A stretch of DNA of 64,000 bases from Toxoplasma gondii ME49 (Eukaryota > Apicomplexa > Conoidasida > Eucoccidiorida > Sarcocystidae): NCBI RefSeq assembly GCF_000006565.2, contig NC_031480.1, positions 5,201,170-5,265,169 of the forward strand, written 5' to 3'. Position numbers and translations under genes: made by a program. A model generated the notes under the pieces. It saw only the letters and a list, made by a program, of their open reading frames with translations. It searched no databases and had not been told where the DNA came from. Positions 10,763 through 23,632 of this stretch are shown here, in pieces (position 1 is the first letter of the stretch; each line of letters starts with the position of its first letter).

Positions 10763-13700
10763 CGTCTAGGTGAAGAGGAGAACGTGGAAAACAACGTTTT
10801 CTCTGGTTGAAGTCGCCGTCGGTAATTGCCGTGGTCAAGGCCCAGCAGCAGAAGGGCAGGATGAGGCCATGAGGAAGGCGAGAGGAGGAAGCGGTGGCAA
10901 GACGACGAGACGAACGCGATGTCCCTTCACATTGTGCCGCCTCTCTGAGGTGTCTAAAATGAGTTCGCTACTTCTCCAGACTTCGAGGTCCCCTCGGCTC
11001 TTTGTTCGAACCACTAGACATAATGTACTTTTACAGATCACGAAAAAAGCACGACAAAACTTGGATCCGGCGAGCGTCCCTCGAAGAGCGCCAAGGGGTA
11101 ACACGCGAGACAGTGACCGCGGCGCGCGAACTCGACCACAGAAGAATGAGGTGTCTCCTACGCACCACCTCTTTTGTTTGCCTTCATCTTTCTTGCGACC
11201 CAAATGCATTGTGCTTTGTCCATTCGAGATAGGCGAGAGGTAAAAGGTCGAGGAAAACTGCATGTGCTTTTGGAAACGCCAGGAAGAGCGCTAGGACGTG
11301 GACACGACACTGAACTTCGCCATCTTTTCCCAGTTAAAAACACACAAGGGACAACAGACGCCAACAGACACTTCTCTGTCCCTTCCCTGCCCTCTCCGAG
11401 GGGCGTGGACAACTGAGCTGAGGAATCGCGAGATCTCATGCTTTTGCGGACGCGAAGAAATCAGTCAAGAGCGGACTCTGGCGACGCGTCGCTGCGCTCT
11501 GCGCGATGGAACTGTTTTGTTTTGACGAAAGGCCTCAGACCTGCTGGCATTGCGGGAAGACGAGGTGGAATGTTCCCGAGAGGAACGGTCTGAAAGAAGA
11601 GAAACTGCCAATGGGAAAAAAAGGATGCTGCGAAACTCTCACGCCTTGCAGCAGGAGAGAGAAGAGCAGGTGACGCTTCAGTACAGGCATGCTCGGCAAA
11701 GACACACCAGCAAACTCGACGAAAAGACCATACGGATATGCGAGCCGGAAGACATCAGTAAGAGGAGGAATGTTGTTCGCGGACGGGCAAGGTGGCATCC
11801 GACTCTGAAGAGAAGGCATTTGTATCGGCAAGACCCAATTCGAACGGTTTCTTACGCAGCAAAGCCGCGTTGGCAACTCAGCAAACGACGGCGGAATCGG
11901 AACTCCGTATCCACCTTGTGTCCTTTAACTCGCTCAGCAGAAATTAGGTTTGACATTCTGCACCAACAGATCCAAAGTCGTGATGCCTTTTATGTCATGT
12001 TCCCAGGGAAAGACTCTTGTCTTTCTCAGGTGATGATGGGGGGGCGAGCAGCGCACCGTTGCAACGACAGAGACGGCAAACTGGAGGACGAGCCGCGAAA
12101 CGAAGAGTACGGTCTGCAAGAAAAAATGGAAAGCCGAGCTACATACAGCAAGAATCGAGTACGATGGCTGCACGTGTGAGTTTTGCAGTTTAATCCGTTG
12201 GCCGTTTCCGCTTCTTAACGTTTCCGTGCCGAGAGTAACACACTTCGCTGCATCGTTCCCTGGGACGACGAGAATACCTGCCAGAACGACGGCCGTCTCC
12301 AAAAAATCCGGTGCAAGCCGCGGGGTTCGCGGCCGTTTTGGATTCCCTTCTTCAGAGCAAGAAGCTCTCCGTTCCTTCCGGACTCCTCCCACGACCGTTC
12401 CAGACCCAAAAGCTCGATTCAGCGTGTGTCGGTGCCCAAGTATCGCAGCGCTTACCTGAGAGAAGGCGCGAGCGAAAACGTGCTCTGCATGCTTTGTCCA
12501 CGGGAGTTTGCCGGAGTCCTGCTCCTCAGACATTCGAAAGGATCGGCAAGCAAAAATGCTTTCGAAGAACTGGAGAAAAACTGGAGAAAACCGCAATAAT
12601 TTTGCAAGCTTGTGAATTGTGCCGAAACTGGCTGCCTCCTCGCGGCTGCTCCACCCGCCACCTCGCTGTCTTCCTCGTGTCCATACAGCACAAAGAAGCT
12701 GCGGAAATTACAGAGCAAACTGCTGAGGCTGTCAGACGGATGCAAACACACGGGAAGAGAACCGATGCAGACACCCGGCATCCTTCGCGGTCGCTTTGTC
12801 TTTTGTCTTGTTGACCAGGGAGGAGGGAAAAAGAAGAAGGCGACGCATGCGCTTGTCCTGTTCAACCCCAGAAACAGGGGAAGCAGTTTTTCTATGCAAG
12901 AATACGGAGGTTTTCTCACCAGTTCTTCGTCCAGGTTCTCTGCTGCGTTCTCTCTCTGCCTGCGTATGAAGATCAGGAGACTCGAGACGAAAGACTAGCG
13001 GGCTCCGTGGAGGAAAAGCGGCAGAACGGCAGACCCCTGGAGTCAGTGACCTCGAGAGGGCTGCAGAATTGTCGCTCGTGTACACAACAACAGGTGTCGA
13101 GTCGACAAGAGTGCGTCTGTGTATTCCGTACAGACTATCTCTAGAAAGGATACTATCCAAGTGAATACCATGCTATCTGTGCAGCTGGTACACGGGAAAA
13201 TGGCCGCTGTGCCGAGTCTGTAGCCTGCTCGAAGAAGAGGAGCGAATCGACGCTCCTCTTCCCGTTTTTCCATTTTCATCCCGCCGTCCCAGCTGACAGA
13301 ACTCTCTTGCTGGCATTTTCTCGTGGACTGGTCCCGCGGGGTTTTAAGTCGAGTTCACCAAACAAGACCAGAGAAAGACGCCGTTTTTCCACAGGCACCG
13401 CTTTCGTAGCCAAAAAGAGCCAGTGAGGCTTGGGAAAAGGAAATTTACCGACTGAACGCAGGCGCTGTCGCTCTTCGTCCCTTGTCGAGATTGCATCGGG
13501 AACGCATGCAGACCCTTTGGCGAGACAGAAAGAACGTCTAGACGCATAGAGAAAAGACAACGTTTTTGAGTCTGCGCTGCCGATCTCTGTTAACCTTCCA
13601 GGTTTTGTTCATCCGCGACCCACATGAAACGCGTCTGAGGGATGTGTCTGGTACACCTCACTCTTCGCTCCGCTGCCTGTTGTCTTTCTTGTCATCCAAG

Positions 13701-14046
13701 TCAACCAGACAGGTTTTCTGTCTCAGCCTGAAGACGCCACCGCCCGGCGACTGCCTCTCGACTTTCGTCGTATGGGAAGCGAAAGCGTCCGATTCCCCTA
13801 CAGGTAAAGAGGCTGCGTTAGGCGAATTGGTATTCTTCTTCCCTCCTCAGCTACCGGTCTCGCTTTCCTTTACTGGACCTGTTCCTCTTTCTCTACACAG
13901 TCTTCTTTTTTTCCTCTTCTTCCTCTTCGTCATTCCTCCTTTCCTCCTTCTTTCCTGTTCCTTGTCTTCCTGTCCGTATTCCTCTTCGCTCGCCGTCTGT
14001 CTCTCTCTTTTCTCCTTTGTGTCCGCTGCTTCTCTCGGGCGCTGTG
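10763..14046. other. Divergent spacer between BRAP2 and the HAD-phosphatase gene
   Basis: The two flanking genes start from opposite ends of this 3.3-kb stretch, so it should hold both promoters and 5' leaders. Open frames occur on both strands (for example plus 11550-12179, minus 11934-12596), but none has convincing splice partners or a recognisable domain. The right end (about 13840-14046) is a strong pyrimidine tract that ends just before the phosphatase ATG and looks like 5' leader. Confidence 0.5.
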
Positions 14047-17000
14047 ATGGAAGGCGCTGAGGATCGACGGGAAGACCTGGGGGCCTGGGTCGACTTGTCC
14101 CAGCCAGGAGCGACGACGCTTTTTCCCCCTTCGCGCGCGGCAGACCAAGACGAAGCTTCCTCTCCCTCGCCTTTCTCCTCTCTGGCTGGCGCCCGCAGCG
14201 TCCCTTCTTCGTCTCTCTCGCCTTTCTCGCCGGGGGCCTTCTCGAACGAGGGAGACGCGGAGGAGGCGAAGAAGGGAGAGGCACAGAGACAACAGGGACA
14301 GGGGGGGTTCCCAAGTGCACACTCCGAAGGAGCGCAGAAGGCGCAGCTTGCCGAGGATGTATGGGGCGTTGCGGAAGGCGAGAAGTTGCGAGTGAGGACA
14401 AGCAACTGCCAAAGGTCCTCCAGCAAGGCGGCAGGAGCCTTCGAAGACGGACCGCGGTTTCCGGGCTGCCAGACAGAGACAGAGGGATTCTCTGCACCGC
14501 AGTTTCAGCCTGCCGCGAAACCGTCGCCAGAGACCTCGCATGGACCGAACAGACCGCACATGCCGCGAATGCGCAGCGAGGAAATTGGCAAGGTTTCTCA
14601 TCTCTCGTCGGCTTCTAGAGGTTCTGGGAACACTGGGAAAAGTGTGGAGAACCAACGGCTCCCTTCCTTTGCTTCACAGGTCTCTTTGCCGGGCTGCACT
14701 GCGGGTCAAGCTGCCGTTACCTCCCGGGCACCCCCGTCGCTACAGGTCGCTTCCAGATCCCTCTCTGTGCCCGATACCTTCCCTTCTTCTTCGCCTTCTT
14801 TGTCTTTTTCTTCTACCTCCTCTTTTTCTTCTTCATTCTCTCCCGCAACCTTCTCCTCCTCGGATCTGTTCTCAAATTCCCTCCCGTCTTCCTCTTCTCC
14901 TGGCATATCAAAGTCGATGACGCTGCCGGCACCGGACACACGTTCGCGGCAGGCACTCCCAGGTTTAGCGCATGCATCTTCAGACCCAAAATGTTTCGAC
15001 TTTGACTTCACGTATACGCGTTCGGGCTTCCACCGGCGCGTGTTGGCCTCACCGCACCCACCCATCTCCTCTCGGCTGCAGCACCCTGGGTCCACTGCGA
15101 ATCGCAGCTCTCCCGCAGCTCCTGGCTACGTCTCGCTTTCCTCTTATCCCCAGTCTGTTCGTTCCTCTTTGTCTCGCGACCCTGCCAGTCTCGCCCGGTG
15201 CTCCACGCAGTCCTGCCCTCAACCTCCAGGGCCTTCCGACCCTCATCGCCAGCTCTCCTACGCCGCTTTCTTCGATCAAGCCACCCCGAAGAAGCCTGAG
15301 CCTAATAAGCGTTCTGATTCTAGCAGACATCCTGATTCTTGCAGAGTTTACGATTCTAACAAACACTACGATCCTAATAAACAAAGTGACTCCAGTAAAC
15401 GTTCAGATTCTGGCAAACTTCATGATTCTCTCAAGGCTATGGGGTCTGAGCGGAATCAGGCGGGCTTTCTCCCTGGGGACGTCGCCTCTTCCTCGTCGGC
15501 CCCCGTGGGGGCGGTTGGCCCGCAGCGACTCTCTCGGCATCGCGAGGGCGACGAGGCCATAGATGACAGGGAGAGTTTCCGGTCGAACGAATCGGTGGCA
15601 AAGCAGAGGACGTTGAAGCGTGTCACCAGTGCCTCTTCTGACGGCGCAGACGAAGAAGTGAAGCAACCTGCTCAGTACGGAGACCTGCAGGTAATCACGT
15701 ACTCCGTCTAAGCAGAGGTTCGAGTGTTCGTGGAAATGGACCCTCGTAGCTAGTGCCCCAGGTCGCCTTGATTTCCTTGATTATAGTCCTGCACGGAGCT
15801 CAGCTGATTCTGTTTGTACAGTACTCGTAACCACCGTAACGGGACGTTCTGCTGGCATAGAGGAACGTGGTACCAGTAAAAAACAACGCCCTTCAAGATT
15901 GAAACGAGGAGAGTCCAACTCAGGATATATACTCCCAGGAGGACGCGGCCGAGCCTGTCCAAGACTTAGTCTCGTGGAAATCTAAAGACCTTTGCTTTGC
16001 TCGAGTGGAGTGACGGGTTCCTGTTTCAGTACCCCACCAGACCTCACGCCTTCTCCACACGTAGGGTCACAAAACTATTGGCTCCGTAGGCAGGTAGACC
16101 TCACTCGACAGAATAGGACACAAGTCGCCAGTCTACCAAGGTGTACCTTACGGAGGAATCGTGCGCATAGAATAAAAGAGTTTTGCCTTCGGGAGAAATG
16201 CCGAGAGCAAGACAGATGCAGAGTCGCTTCCAGTCGCACTGGCGTCTGAACGGGACCCAGGTGCATCGGTCCGTGGAGCAAACGCTCAGGGTTTAGGCTT
16301 TCCAGGTTCCGCCTTCAGGATTTTGAGGTATAGAATTTGTAGGTTCAGGGGTCCTAGGTTTAGGATTTCTAGGTTTGGACCCTCTCGGTTTAAAGTTTAG
16401 GAGCTTTAGATTCACGGTTTCTAGTTTCAAGGTTTAGCATTTTCGGCTTTAGCGTTTATAGAGGCCTAGGCTTTTGTGGAGAACGGCGTAAGGATATTCC
16501 ACTGTCGGTGTCGGAGAAGCTGACCAAGTTTTTCGTTGGCATCGATCCGTAAGGGGATGGCTTTTGTATCGACTGTGCTCTGTCCCTTTTCGCGCGTTCT
16601 TACGATTTGGAGCGGTCACTGTGTTTTCTCTGGTGTTTTCTTCTTAAACATCAAACAACGCCTTTTCGCGAGAGTCGTGCCATCCCACCGCTGGCTCAGC
16701 TGATCTTCACTGGAGCGTTTTGACGTGTGTTGCGTGATGTCTGTCCGTCCTCTCTCTTCTTGCCTTCTACCACATCCCTGCCTCTTCCGTGTCTCATCGC
16801 TGTTTTTGTCTCGCTTTTTCTGCTCTGCATGCGTCGGTCTTTTTCGCTGTCGCTCGCAGGTCCTGGTGGACATTGACGACACCATTCGGTCCAGTGGAGG
16901 CGTGACCTTCCTCTCCGTCTCCCTCGGTGGCATCGACACTCAGTACGAGAGAGGAACCTTCTATCCCGGCTGTTTCCAATTTCTCTTCGAGTTGTCTTGT

Positions 17001-19433
17001 CACGGTCTGCGCCCCAGTCAGCGCCCTCTTTCCCTCGGAGTCCTCACCGCTCGAATTCCTCAAGTAAAAAGCTTCTCTCCGTTCTCAGGCCATCGCGCGC
17101 GTCTACTCGTAGAGATCTGCTTTTATCTCTGTCTCTGTGTCGATCTAGATCTGCCCATCTATACCTCTCTTTCTTTCTCTATATGTATCTGCCTCTCTCT
17201 ATGTATCTTTCTCTGTATATATACATACATATGTATATGTATATATGCTTGTATATACACATATATATACATATATATGTATGGAGGGGATGGGAACTCA
17301 GACTTGCTAATGGATAGACATCTGGTGAGAGACGAAGCAGACGAATTTCTGTGTCGTCTGGACCTGCAAATTTGTATTTGTGCACCAGTAATCGTTGTCT
17401 GCATTTGCGCGGATGTCTGCGTGAAGTAGGTATGCATGTGCGTGGACGGAAAACGACAGGGTCTGTGGTGCTCTTGTCGAAACAGGTGCCGATTACGGCG
17501 GACAGTGTGTTGAACCAAAAGCTGCGCGAGACGGCGCTGCGCCGCGGGATTCGAGGCTGGGGCATTGACTGCAAAAACAAGTGAGGGGGAAAATGCTTGG
17601 GCTCCGCCTTCCAGAAGGAAAAACGGAATGCGACTCAAACTTCTGTGCTTCTACGCTAGTTCCAAGCTTCACCGTCACTGGTGCTTCCCCGACATGTTGA
17701 TCACATCAAACTGGCGAACCCCCGGCTTGAGCCGGAATCCTTTCTCCACTGCAGAGCATGCATGTCTGACGCGAAACTGTGATTTGGAACTTCCTTAACG
17801 AGACGACGTGTACGAAAGTTTACTCAGCACAAACGGATGTAAATCTGAGATCCTGCGTGTGTTTTCGTAAAGATGGGGGACCCGGGCGGGAGACCTTTCG
17901 AAGACTCGTGAAGCAGCGGCCTGAGAAAGGAAGCAAGGGAAAAGGACAAACGCGCAGAGACACAAAAAGGGACCATTCTGAAGGAGACAGAGACCCACTG
18001 AAAAGCGAAATCTCTCTCCCCTGACCTCTCTCAGAGGGCCCGCAAAAACCCTCTGTGTTTTCTTGTTCTCCCTCCAATGCCCTCAGAGTGTTATATTCAA
18101 CTCTGAATGAATGGATTTTTCCGAGCGAGAAAGGCAAGAGGAAGTTCGAGAATCTTCTCCTGCTCCATTCCAAGCTATCCGCCACGCACCCCAACATCAA
18201 GTAAGTCTTGTTCGCAATCCTCTCTCTTCTGTCTTCAGAGCGCGCGCAATCAACCTGCTTCCTAGTGCCCGTAGCTCCAGACGCAGCGGCCTCGCAGCTG
18301 CAGACGAATGCCACAGACTCTTTCTTCAGCGCGCCTGAGGACTGACGGTCTTGGGTCTCGCCGCGTCTTGCTGCGTCTCTCCTGCGCATCACGTGGAGTG
18401 CTCTCTAGGGTGCATCTGAACAGCAACAGCCGTATCGACGCTGGCCAGTAGTTCTGTCGCACACCCCTGAGATTCCGAAGTCACCCTTTCGGCTCGTGAG
18501 TGTTTCTCAGCAACCAGCTGGGTGCCAACTAATGCATGCATGCGTGCTCCGACAACCTGAATGCCGTGTGACGCGGAGCTCCTCCGCGTTTTAAACTCTA
18601 CCGCGCAGTTCAGTGTGGCGCCCAGGCACTGCCTCCTCGTCCAGAACTCGGGTGTCGGACGCCTACGGGACCGAGAGTCAAAAAAAGTTCCCGGCTCGGC
18701 TCTGTGGTCTTCTAGCTTTCGCTGGTCGCTGCGAGATATCTCGAGTCGACAAGTTTAGGTAGTCAAACTGGACAGAGGCCTGGAAATCTCGTCTTCCTTC
18801 CGAGGCCCACACTTCCTGGAGTGGAGGATTGTGACACGAGCCGCACTTTGGTGCCCAGTCAGTTTCTGCAGAAGCGTAGGAATTCGTCTGTCTGTCTCCG
18901 AACAAATCAGAGGAAGGAAAGGAAGTGAAAGGCCCCAGGAAATTCCGGCGAACGAGACACCTGCGCATTCGTCGAGGCTGTCGAACTCAGCGAAGATCGG
19001 CGGCCTGCCTTGCCCTGCTCGCTTTTCTCCCTTCTATCCTAAGAGTGCGGTGACGGTCTGGGGGTCGCGGACGCTCTGCAAATGGGACTCCTCTTGTTTT
19101 CGTTCTCTGGCGGATTTTGTGTCCTCTCTGTGTCCAGAGTGTTTGGCCTTCGCAACAGATCTCGCCTCGGCATTTGCCTGTTTCGACTGCTTTTCCAGAT
19201 ACGTATGGATAGGCGACACTGGAGAAATGGATCGCCACGCTGGAGAGATGATGGCTCGGCAAATGCCGCACACCTTGAAAGCCGTCTTTCTCCACTACGT
19301 CGGAGACTACGGACGCAACTCAAAAATGCCTCAAGACTACTTCGTTAACGGCGTCCCGACTGTCTTCTTCAGGTAAACACACCAGCCCCGCACAACAACC
19401 GACTCCACATCTCGTCCTATTCCTACTACCACA

Positions 19434-19466
<33 letters not shown>

Positions 19467-22400
19467 GTTGGTAGGTGTATGTGAATGTGCATCTGTACAG
19501 ATATCTTTCTTGATCTGTGCTGTTGCTTCCTCTCTCCCTGCCTTTCCTCTGACGCATCACTCTCAGCGCATATATGTATTTATATATATATATATATATA
19601 TATATTTGCATATGCACGTATATATATATATATGTATATATATTATATATATCGGTTATTTTGCTGGTCAGTCGTGGAGAAGTCGTGTGTCCACATGCGA
19701 ACGCACGTACCTGTATATATATATATATATATATATTTATCTGCATGTTTGTATATAGCTTATATAGAAATTTGGATACATGTGAACCTGAATGGGTGTG
19801 AATGAACTATTCGAGTGCACGAATGTAAATGCGTACTGTCCCCGAGGACTGTCCGATGTTTCTGTGTATTTGGTTCAGGACGTACATTCGAGCTGCCCGG
19901 CGTGCTGTGGATTTGGGGCTTCTCGACAAGAAGGGACTCGCCCGCACGATGGTTCAGGTGAGGCGCATTTTTCGCTCTTTCTGCGTTGATAGAAAGCTGG
20001 GAGAAGTCGAACAAAGAACGTATTTCGCGAGACCTGTGTCTTGACCCAGAGAGCGGTCGGATCTCGGCGACCTCTATGAGTGTGAAGAACCCCTTTGAGA
20101 CAAAGTTGACGTCCGACTTTGTCGCATGCGCTCTGCAGGCCGTCGCAGATCTGGACGCAATGCAAAACACACCATCCGTCTCGACCAAGTGGAGAGATAT
20201 CATTTTCGACATTAGGGTGAGCAGAAAGGCGTCCGAGAACGGAGACAACTCAAAACAGGCTCAAACCACGGAAAAAAACTGAGAAGTCCGGAGGGACAAA
20301 AAAACTGAGAAAACGAGACTGACGCACTCCCAAAATTGAGACAGATCGAGGGAACCGAGAAGGATGAAGGTGCACCTTCTCGAGAAGCGCGGGTCTGCAT
20401 GTCTCGCCGTCAAGAGCAAGACTTCCTGTTTTTTGCTCAGAGATTTACAAGACGGGGCGAGTCGTGGAACTCGCGTCGCGGCGTGCAGAGGCCGGCTGTC
20501 CTTGCGCGCTTGAAAACCACATGGCTTCTCGTTCTTTCCATGCGTTTTATTGGACGCTTCCTGTCGACCGGTGCTCGAGAAGAAACGCTTCCCGATAGAG
20601 CGCTCAAGCGGTGCACTCCTCGCGCCTCCAGGGCACTAGGCTGCTGGAAGGGAACGCGACGCCTGGCTTCAGAATCCAGCGTCGACTTCCTCTTGCTCCG
20701 TCTGGGGGTCCGAGCGCACCGGGAGAACTCGAGTCGCGAAAATTGCGTGGAACTGTTTCCAGATCAGTTCAAGCGGTTTCTCGGTTTCGGACTGCAGCGA
20801 TGCGGACTCTGATTTTTCCTGACTTTACGCTTGAATTAAGAAAAGCAGGAAAAGCGTCATCCGGGGGTTCGTCAGTTCGGATTCTTTTCAGCCTCTGTTC
20901 TGGAGCTCTCGAGCTCTTCGTCTTAACTGCTTGCAAGACGAAGTCTATCCACCAAAATGTGCAGCTATCTTCAGAAAGAACTTCCAAACGCTCCCGTCTC
21001 AGAAGTGATTGCTGGCCTTTTCTCTTGCTTCTCTCCCGACCTGGCGGGGCTCTGGAGTGCTGTCTCCTTTTGCTCCTGCCTTCCCTTTCTCTCTGTTCCG
21101 TTGAAGGATCTCCTCCACCTCTCTGTCGACGGGCCCCCGACTCTCTCTGGGTGACCTTGTGTTGCAAACCTGTTTCCTCTCTCCTCTCTCTTTTTCTTCA
21201 CAGTATCCTTCGCCTGCTCTGCTTCCTTCTGTTTGCTCGTCTGCGTTCGCTTTGCCTCTGCTGTTTCTCCCTCTCCTCTCTTCCCAGTGCTTCTCCTGTT
21301 CGCTTCCGAACTCGTTTCCTTCCACTGTTCTGGGTCTCTCGTCTCCCCGGCGTTTGATCCGCCTGCACAGATGCATACACCTCACCTGGGCAGATCCCGT
21401 TTTGCGCGTGATGTCATTTTTCCAGAATGCAGAAGCACTCGTGCCGCTGAAGGGTGCAACCCTACCGCCGCTGGTTCGCACACGCGAAATTGTTCACCGG
21501 AGAATCACTGAAATCAAAGGAGCTTTGGAGAAGTTCCGCGCGAAGAAAGGCGCCTCGAGCGGCAAAGCCCAGGCCGCCATCGGGGACAGGAAGCCTGCCG
21601 AGCTCCCCAAGTCAGCGTCCTTCTCTTCTTCTGCAGCTCTTGCTTGTTCTTCGCTAAAAAGCTGCGGATCTTCTTCCTCTTCTGCTAGCCTGCTGGAGGC
21701 GAGGCACCGAGGAGAAGAGCGAGTTCCAGAGAGCCTCATCACTCGGGCCGCGCTGCACCAGCGAGAGGAAGAACGGCGAGAAAGCAGCAAGCGGGGGGAA
21801 ACGAAGCCAGGCGAGGAAGGCTTCGAGGTCCTTGCCCCTGCAGCCACACAGCGTAAGCCAGCGAGAAGACACAGAGAAACAGCCAGAGAAGAGGGTTTTT
21901 AGAGGTTTCCAAGGTCGTTTGCCAAAACTCCAAACGTCGCACTTGCCTCTGTGCCTCCGCCAGGGCGGGCAAGAGCGTTGGAGCAGTGTAAACGCATTTA
22001 GTTCAAAATGCGCGAATTGTTTTCTCGCGTTTTTCCTCTACGTCTTGGGTTCACCGCAAACCCTGGCAATCACGGAGCGAGCGCTTGGCGCTCGTCCCTC
22101 TCTCTCGCTCACTGACTAGCTGAGTGCGGCGCGACGCCTCTCTCGATTTCCTGTGGAGTCTATCAAGCGAGTCAGAAAAGACTCATGAGAAAGAAGGCGA
22201 AAACTGGGTAAAGCCGACAAGGGGAGAGGTGGATACGAGAGGGAGAGAGATAGGTGGCTTTTGAGATGATTCTGGAGGACGTTTGTGCGCGTTTGATTTT
22301 GTTTCCTTTTCTTTCGTGTCTGTTTGTCTTTCGCTGCATCCCATCTCGTGTCTGTGTCCTCTTCCCTCGATCTGGACGCTTCGTGGGTCTCTTCCCTGCT

Positions 22401-23406
22401 TTTCTCTGCACTTTGGTTTCCTTCAGGGACATCTGAGGCAGGCACCGGCCTCGCTGCTGAGGCTCTTCGTCGTCGCCAAGAAGAACGTTCCCTTTCTTCT
22501 TCCGAGTTGTCTCACTCTTCTTCTGTGCCTTCCGCGGCTTCCTTTTCGCTTCCAGCTGCGTCGGTGTCGCCTCAAGAGGCGTCATGGGTGGAGGTGCGTT
22601 TCGATCCGGCGACGGGTGGCTTCCCAGTTCGGGAGGCCGCGGAGCGCCAGCGAGGAGGCAGCTGGCGCACCGGGAAAGACAGGGATTCCTTCTCTTCAGA
22701 GCCGTTCTACAAAACTCTTTTGCATGCGTCGCAGGCGTCGGGCGACGCAGGCTCGGACGGAGACTCAAGGGGTGTGTCGGAGGACCTGGGCAGCGCAGCG
22801 CAGGGCAGGGAGAGAGAAGCCGAAGACCCGTGGTGGAGTGAAACTCTTGAGACACAAGCAGGCGGCGAAACAGTGAAAACAGCAGCAGAGAAGTCGGCAC
22901 GAGATAGCTCGCACGCGGACGACATCGAACTCCTCGACCTTGCTCCCCAAGGCGAAGAGTCCACGCGACAGGCCGACGAAGGACCCGAAAAAGGAAACTC
23001 ACACAGCGACGAAAAACGACACAAGGAAGAAGGAAACGGTCATGGAGAAGAAGACGAAAAAAGACACAACAAGGGAGAAAGCGGAAGAGCAACAGAAGAA
23101 GGAAAGACTTCCGACTCTCGAGAGGCACCGGATGCGGCTGCTGCTCTTCTCTCTGGTGTCTGTACACCTGTAGAGCGGGAGGCTGCACTGCCGACTGGCA
23201 CAGCTCCTTCTCTGTTTTCTTTTGAGGACTCGGAGGGTCTAAAACTCGACCAGAGGGAGCGCAGTTGCGAGCAGACTCCAGATGCGAGACAGAAGCCAAA
23301 CAAGGGCAGAGAGAAAGAGACATTCCTCGAGGAATGGAAAGCACCCCCGAAACGCGAAAGATCGCATGAACAGACCAAGACGGAGCCTGCCGATCTCCTC
23401 TCCTAG
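14047..23406 (+). CDS. App1/LNS2-like HAD-superfamily phosphatase with long disordered tails
   Basis: Nine phase-consistent exons: 14047-15690, 16860-17063, 17486-17580, 18087-18200, 19199-19372, 19879-19957, 20139-20216, 21426-21852 and 22427-23406, about 1,264 residues. The folded core is residues 549-796. HAD motif I is VDIDDTIRSS (DxDxT), motif II GVLTAR, motif III a lysine region at KGKRKFENLL, and motif IV WIGDTGEMD. GGIDTQYERGTFYPG follows motif I as in App1/DUF2183-like proteins. Those enzymes dephosphorylate phosphatidate, so a lipid phosphatase is the likeliest role, but the substrate is inferred. Residues 1-548 are Ser/Pro-rich and contain a hexapeptide repeat (421-462); the last 325 residues are acidic, Lys/Glu-rich and apparently disordered. 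The start is the first ATG in the frame, preceded by stops and a pyrimidine-rich leader. I see no signal peptide or membrane segment. The exon 7/8 acceptor (TTTTTCCAG) is the weakest junction. Confidence 0.85.
15307..15432 (+). repeat. 18-bp coding tandem repeat, seven copies
   Basis: Seven consecutive 18-base units encode hexapeptides of the form [K/R]-x-x-D-[S/P]-x: KRSDSS, RHPDSC, RVYDSN, KHYDPN, KQSDSS, KRSDSG and KLHDSL. The preceding KKPEPN may be a decayed eighth unit. The array sits in the disordered N-terminal tail of the phosphatase gene and stays in frame. Confidence 0.9.
16286..16470. repeat. Degenerate TTTAGG-type (telomere-like) repeats within an intron
   Basis: Many imperfect copies of GGTTTAG / TAGGTTT at about 7-base spacing, such as AGGGTTTAGG, CTAGGTTTAGGATTTCTAGG and AAGGTTTAGC, fill this stretch of intron 1 of the phosphatase gene (15691-16859). 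The apicomplexan telomere unit is TTTAGGG or a close variant, so this looks like a decayed interstitial telomeric tract. Confidence 0.7.
17150..17285. repeat. Pyrimidine/(TA)n microsatellite in intron 2 of the phosphatase gene
   Basis: CTCT-rich sequence grades into TATG/TACA/TATA repeats. It is contained in the intron between exons ending at 17063 and starting at 17486. Confidence 0.85.
19430..19745. repeat. Cluster of (TA)n microsatellites in intron 5 of the phosphatase gene
   Basis: Three separate (TA)n blocks (about 19432-19460, 19569-19650 and 19711-19740) lie in the intron at 19373-19878, between the exon with WIGDTGEMD and the exon that follows it. Confidence 0.9.
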
Positions 23407-23517
23407 CGAAAACACGAGAGACCCATTATTCCCTCAGGTGCTAAAAACACAGGGAAACGCTGAAAACGCTGCAGACACCCAGGATCCCGGACAATCCCAT
23501 CCAAGTACACAGTTACA

Positions 23518-23632
23518 CATGTATATTTTTCATATATATATATATTTCCATGTTTATATATTCATATATCTGTGAATGTATTTCTATATACGTGTACATG
23601 CGCATATATATATATATATATATATGCATGTA
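23518..23632. repeat. (TA)n microsatellite
   Basis: TATATA and TATG blocks begin about 110 bases past the phosphatase stop codon, probably in its 3' untranslated or flanking region. Confidence 0.85.

Noticed and set aside
11550..12179. Plus-strand frame of 209 codons upstream of the phosphatase gene
   Set aside because: It is Arg-rich with no recognisable family and no splice-consistent neighbours, and it overlaps equally long minus-strand frames.
12200..12400. Minus-strand segment ETAVVLAGILVV...KCVTLGTETL resembling the start of a tRNA adenosine deaminase
   Set aside because: The catalytic HAE segment should follow within a short distance and I could not find it on the minus strand down to 10.8 kb; the match is too short alone.
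13602..13800. Acceptor- and donor-bounded plus-strand segment as an upstream exon of the phosphatase gene
   Set aside because: No acceptor lies between the in-frame stop and the ATG at 14047, so it cannot be joined in phase to the main exon. The resemblance to a lipin N-terminal domain is weak.
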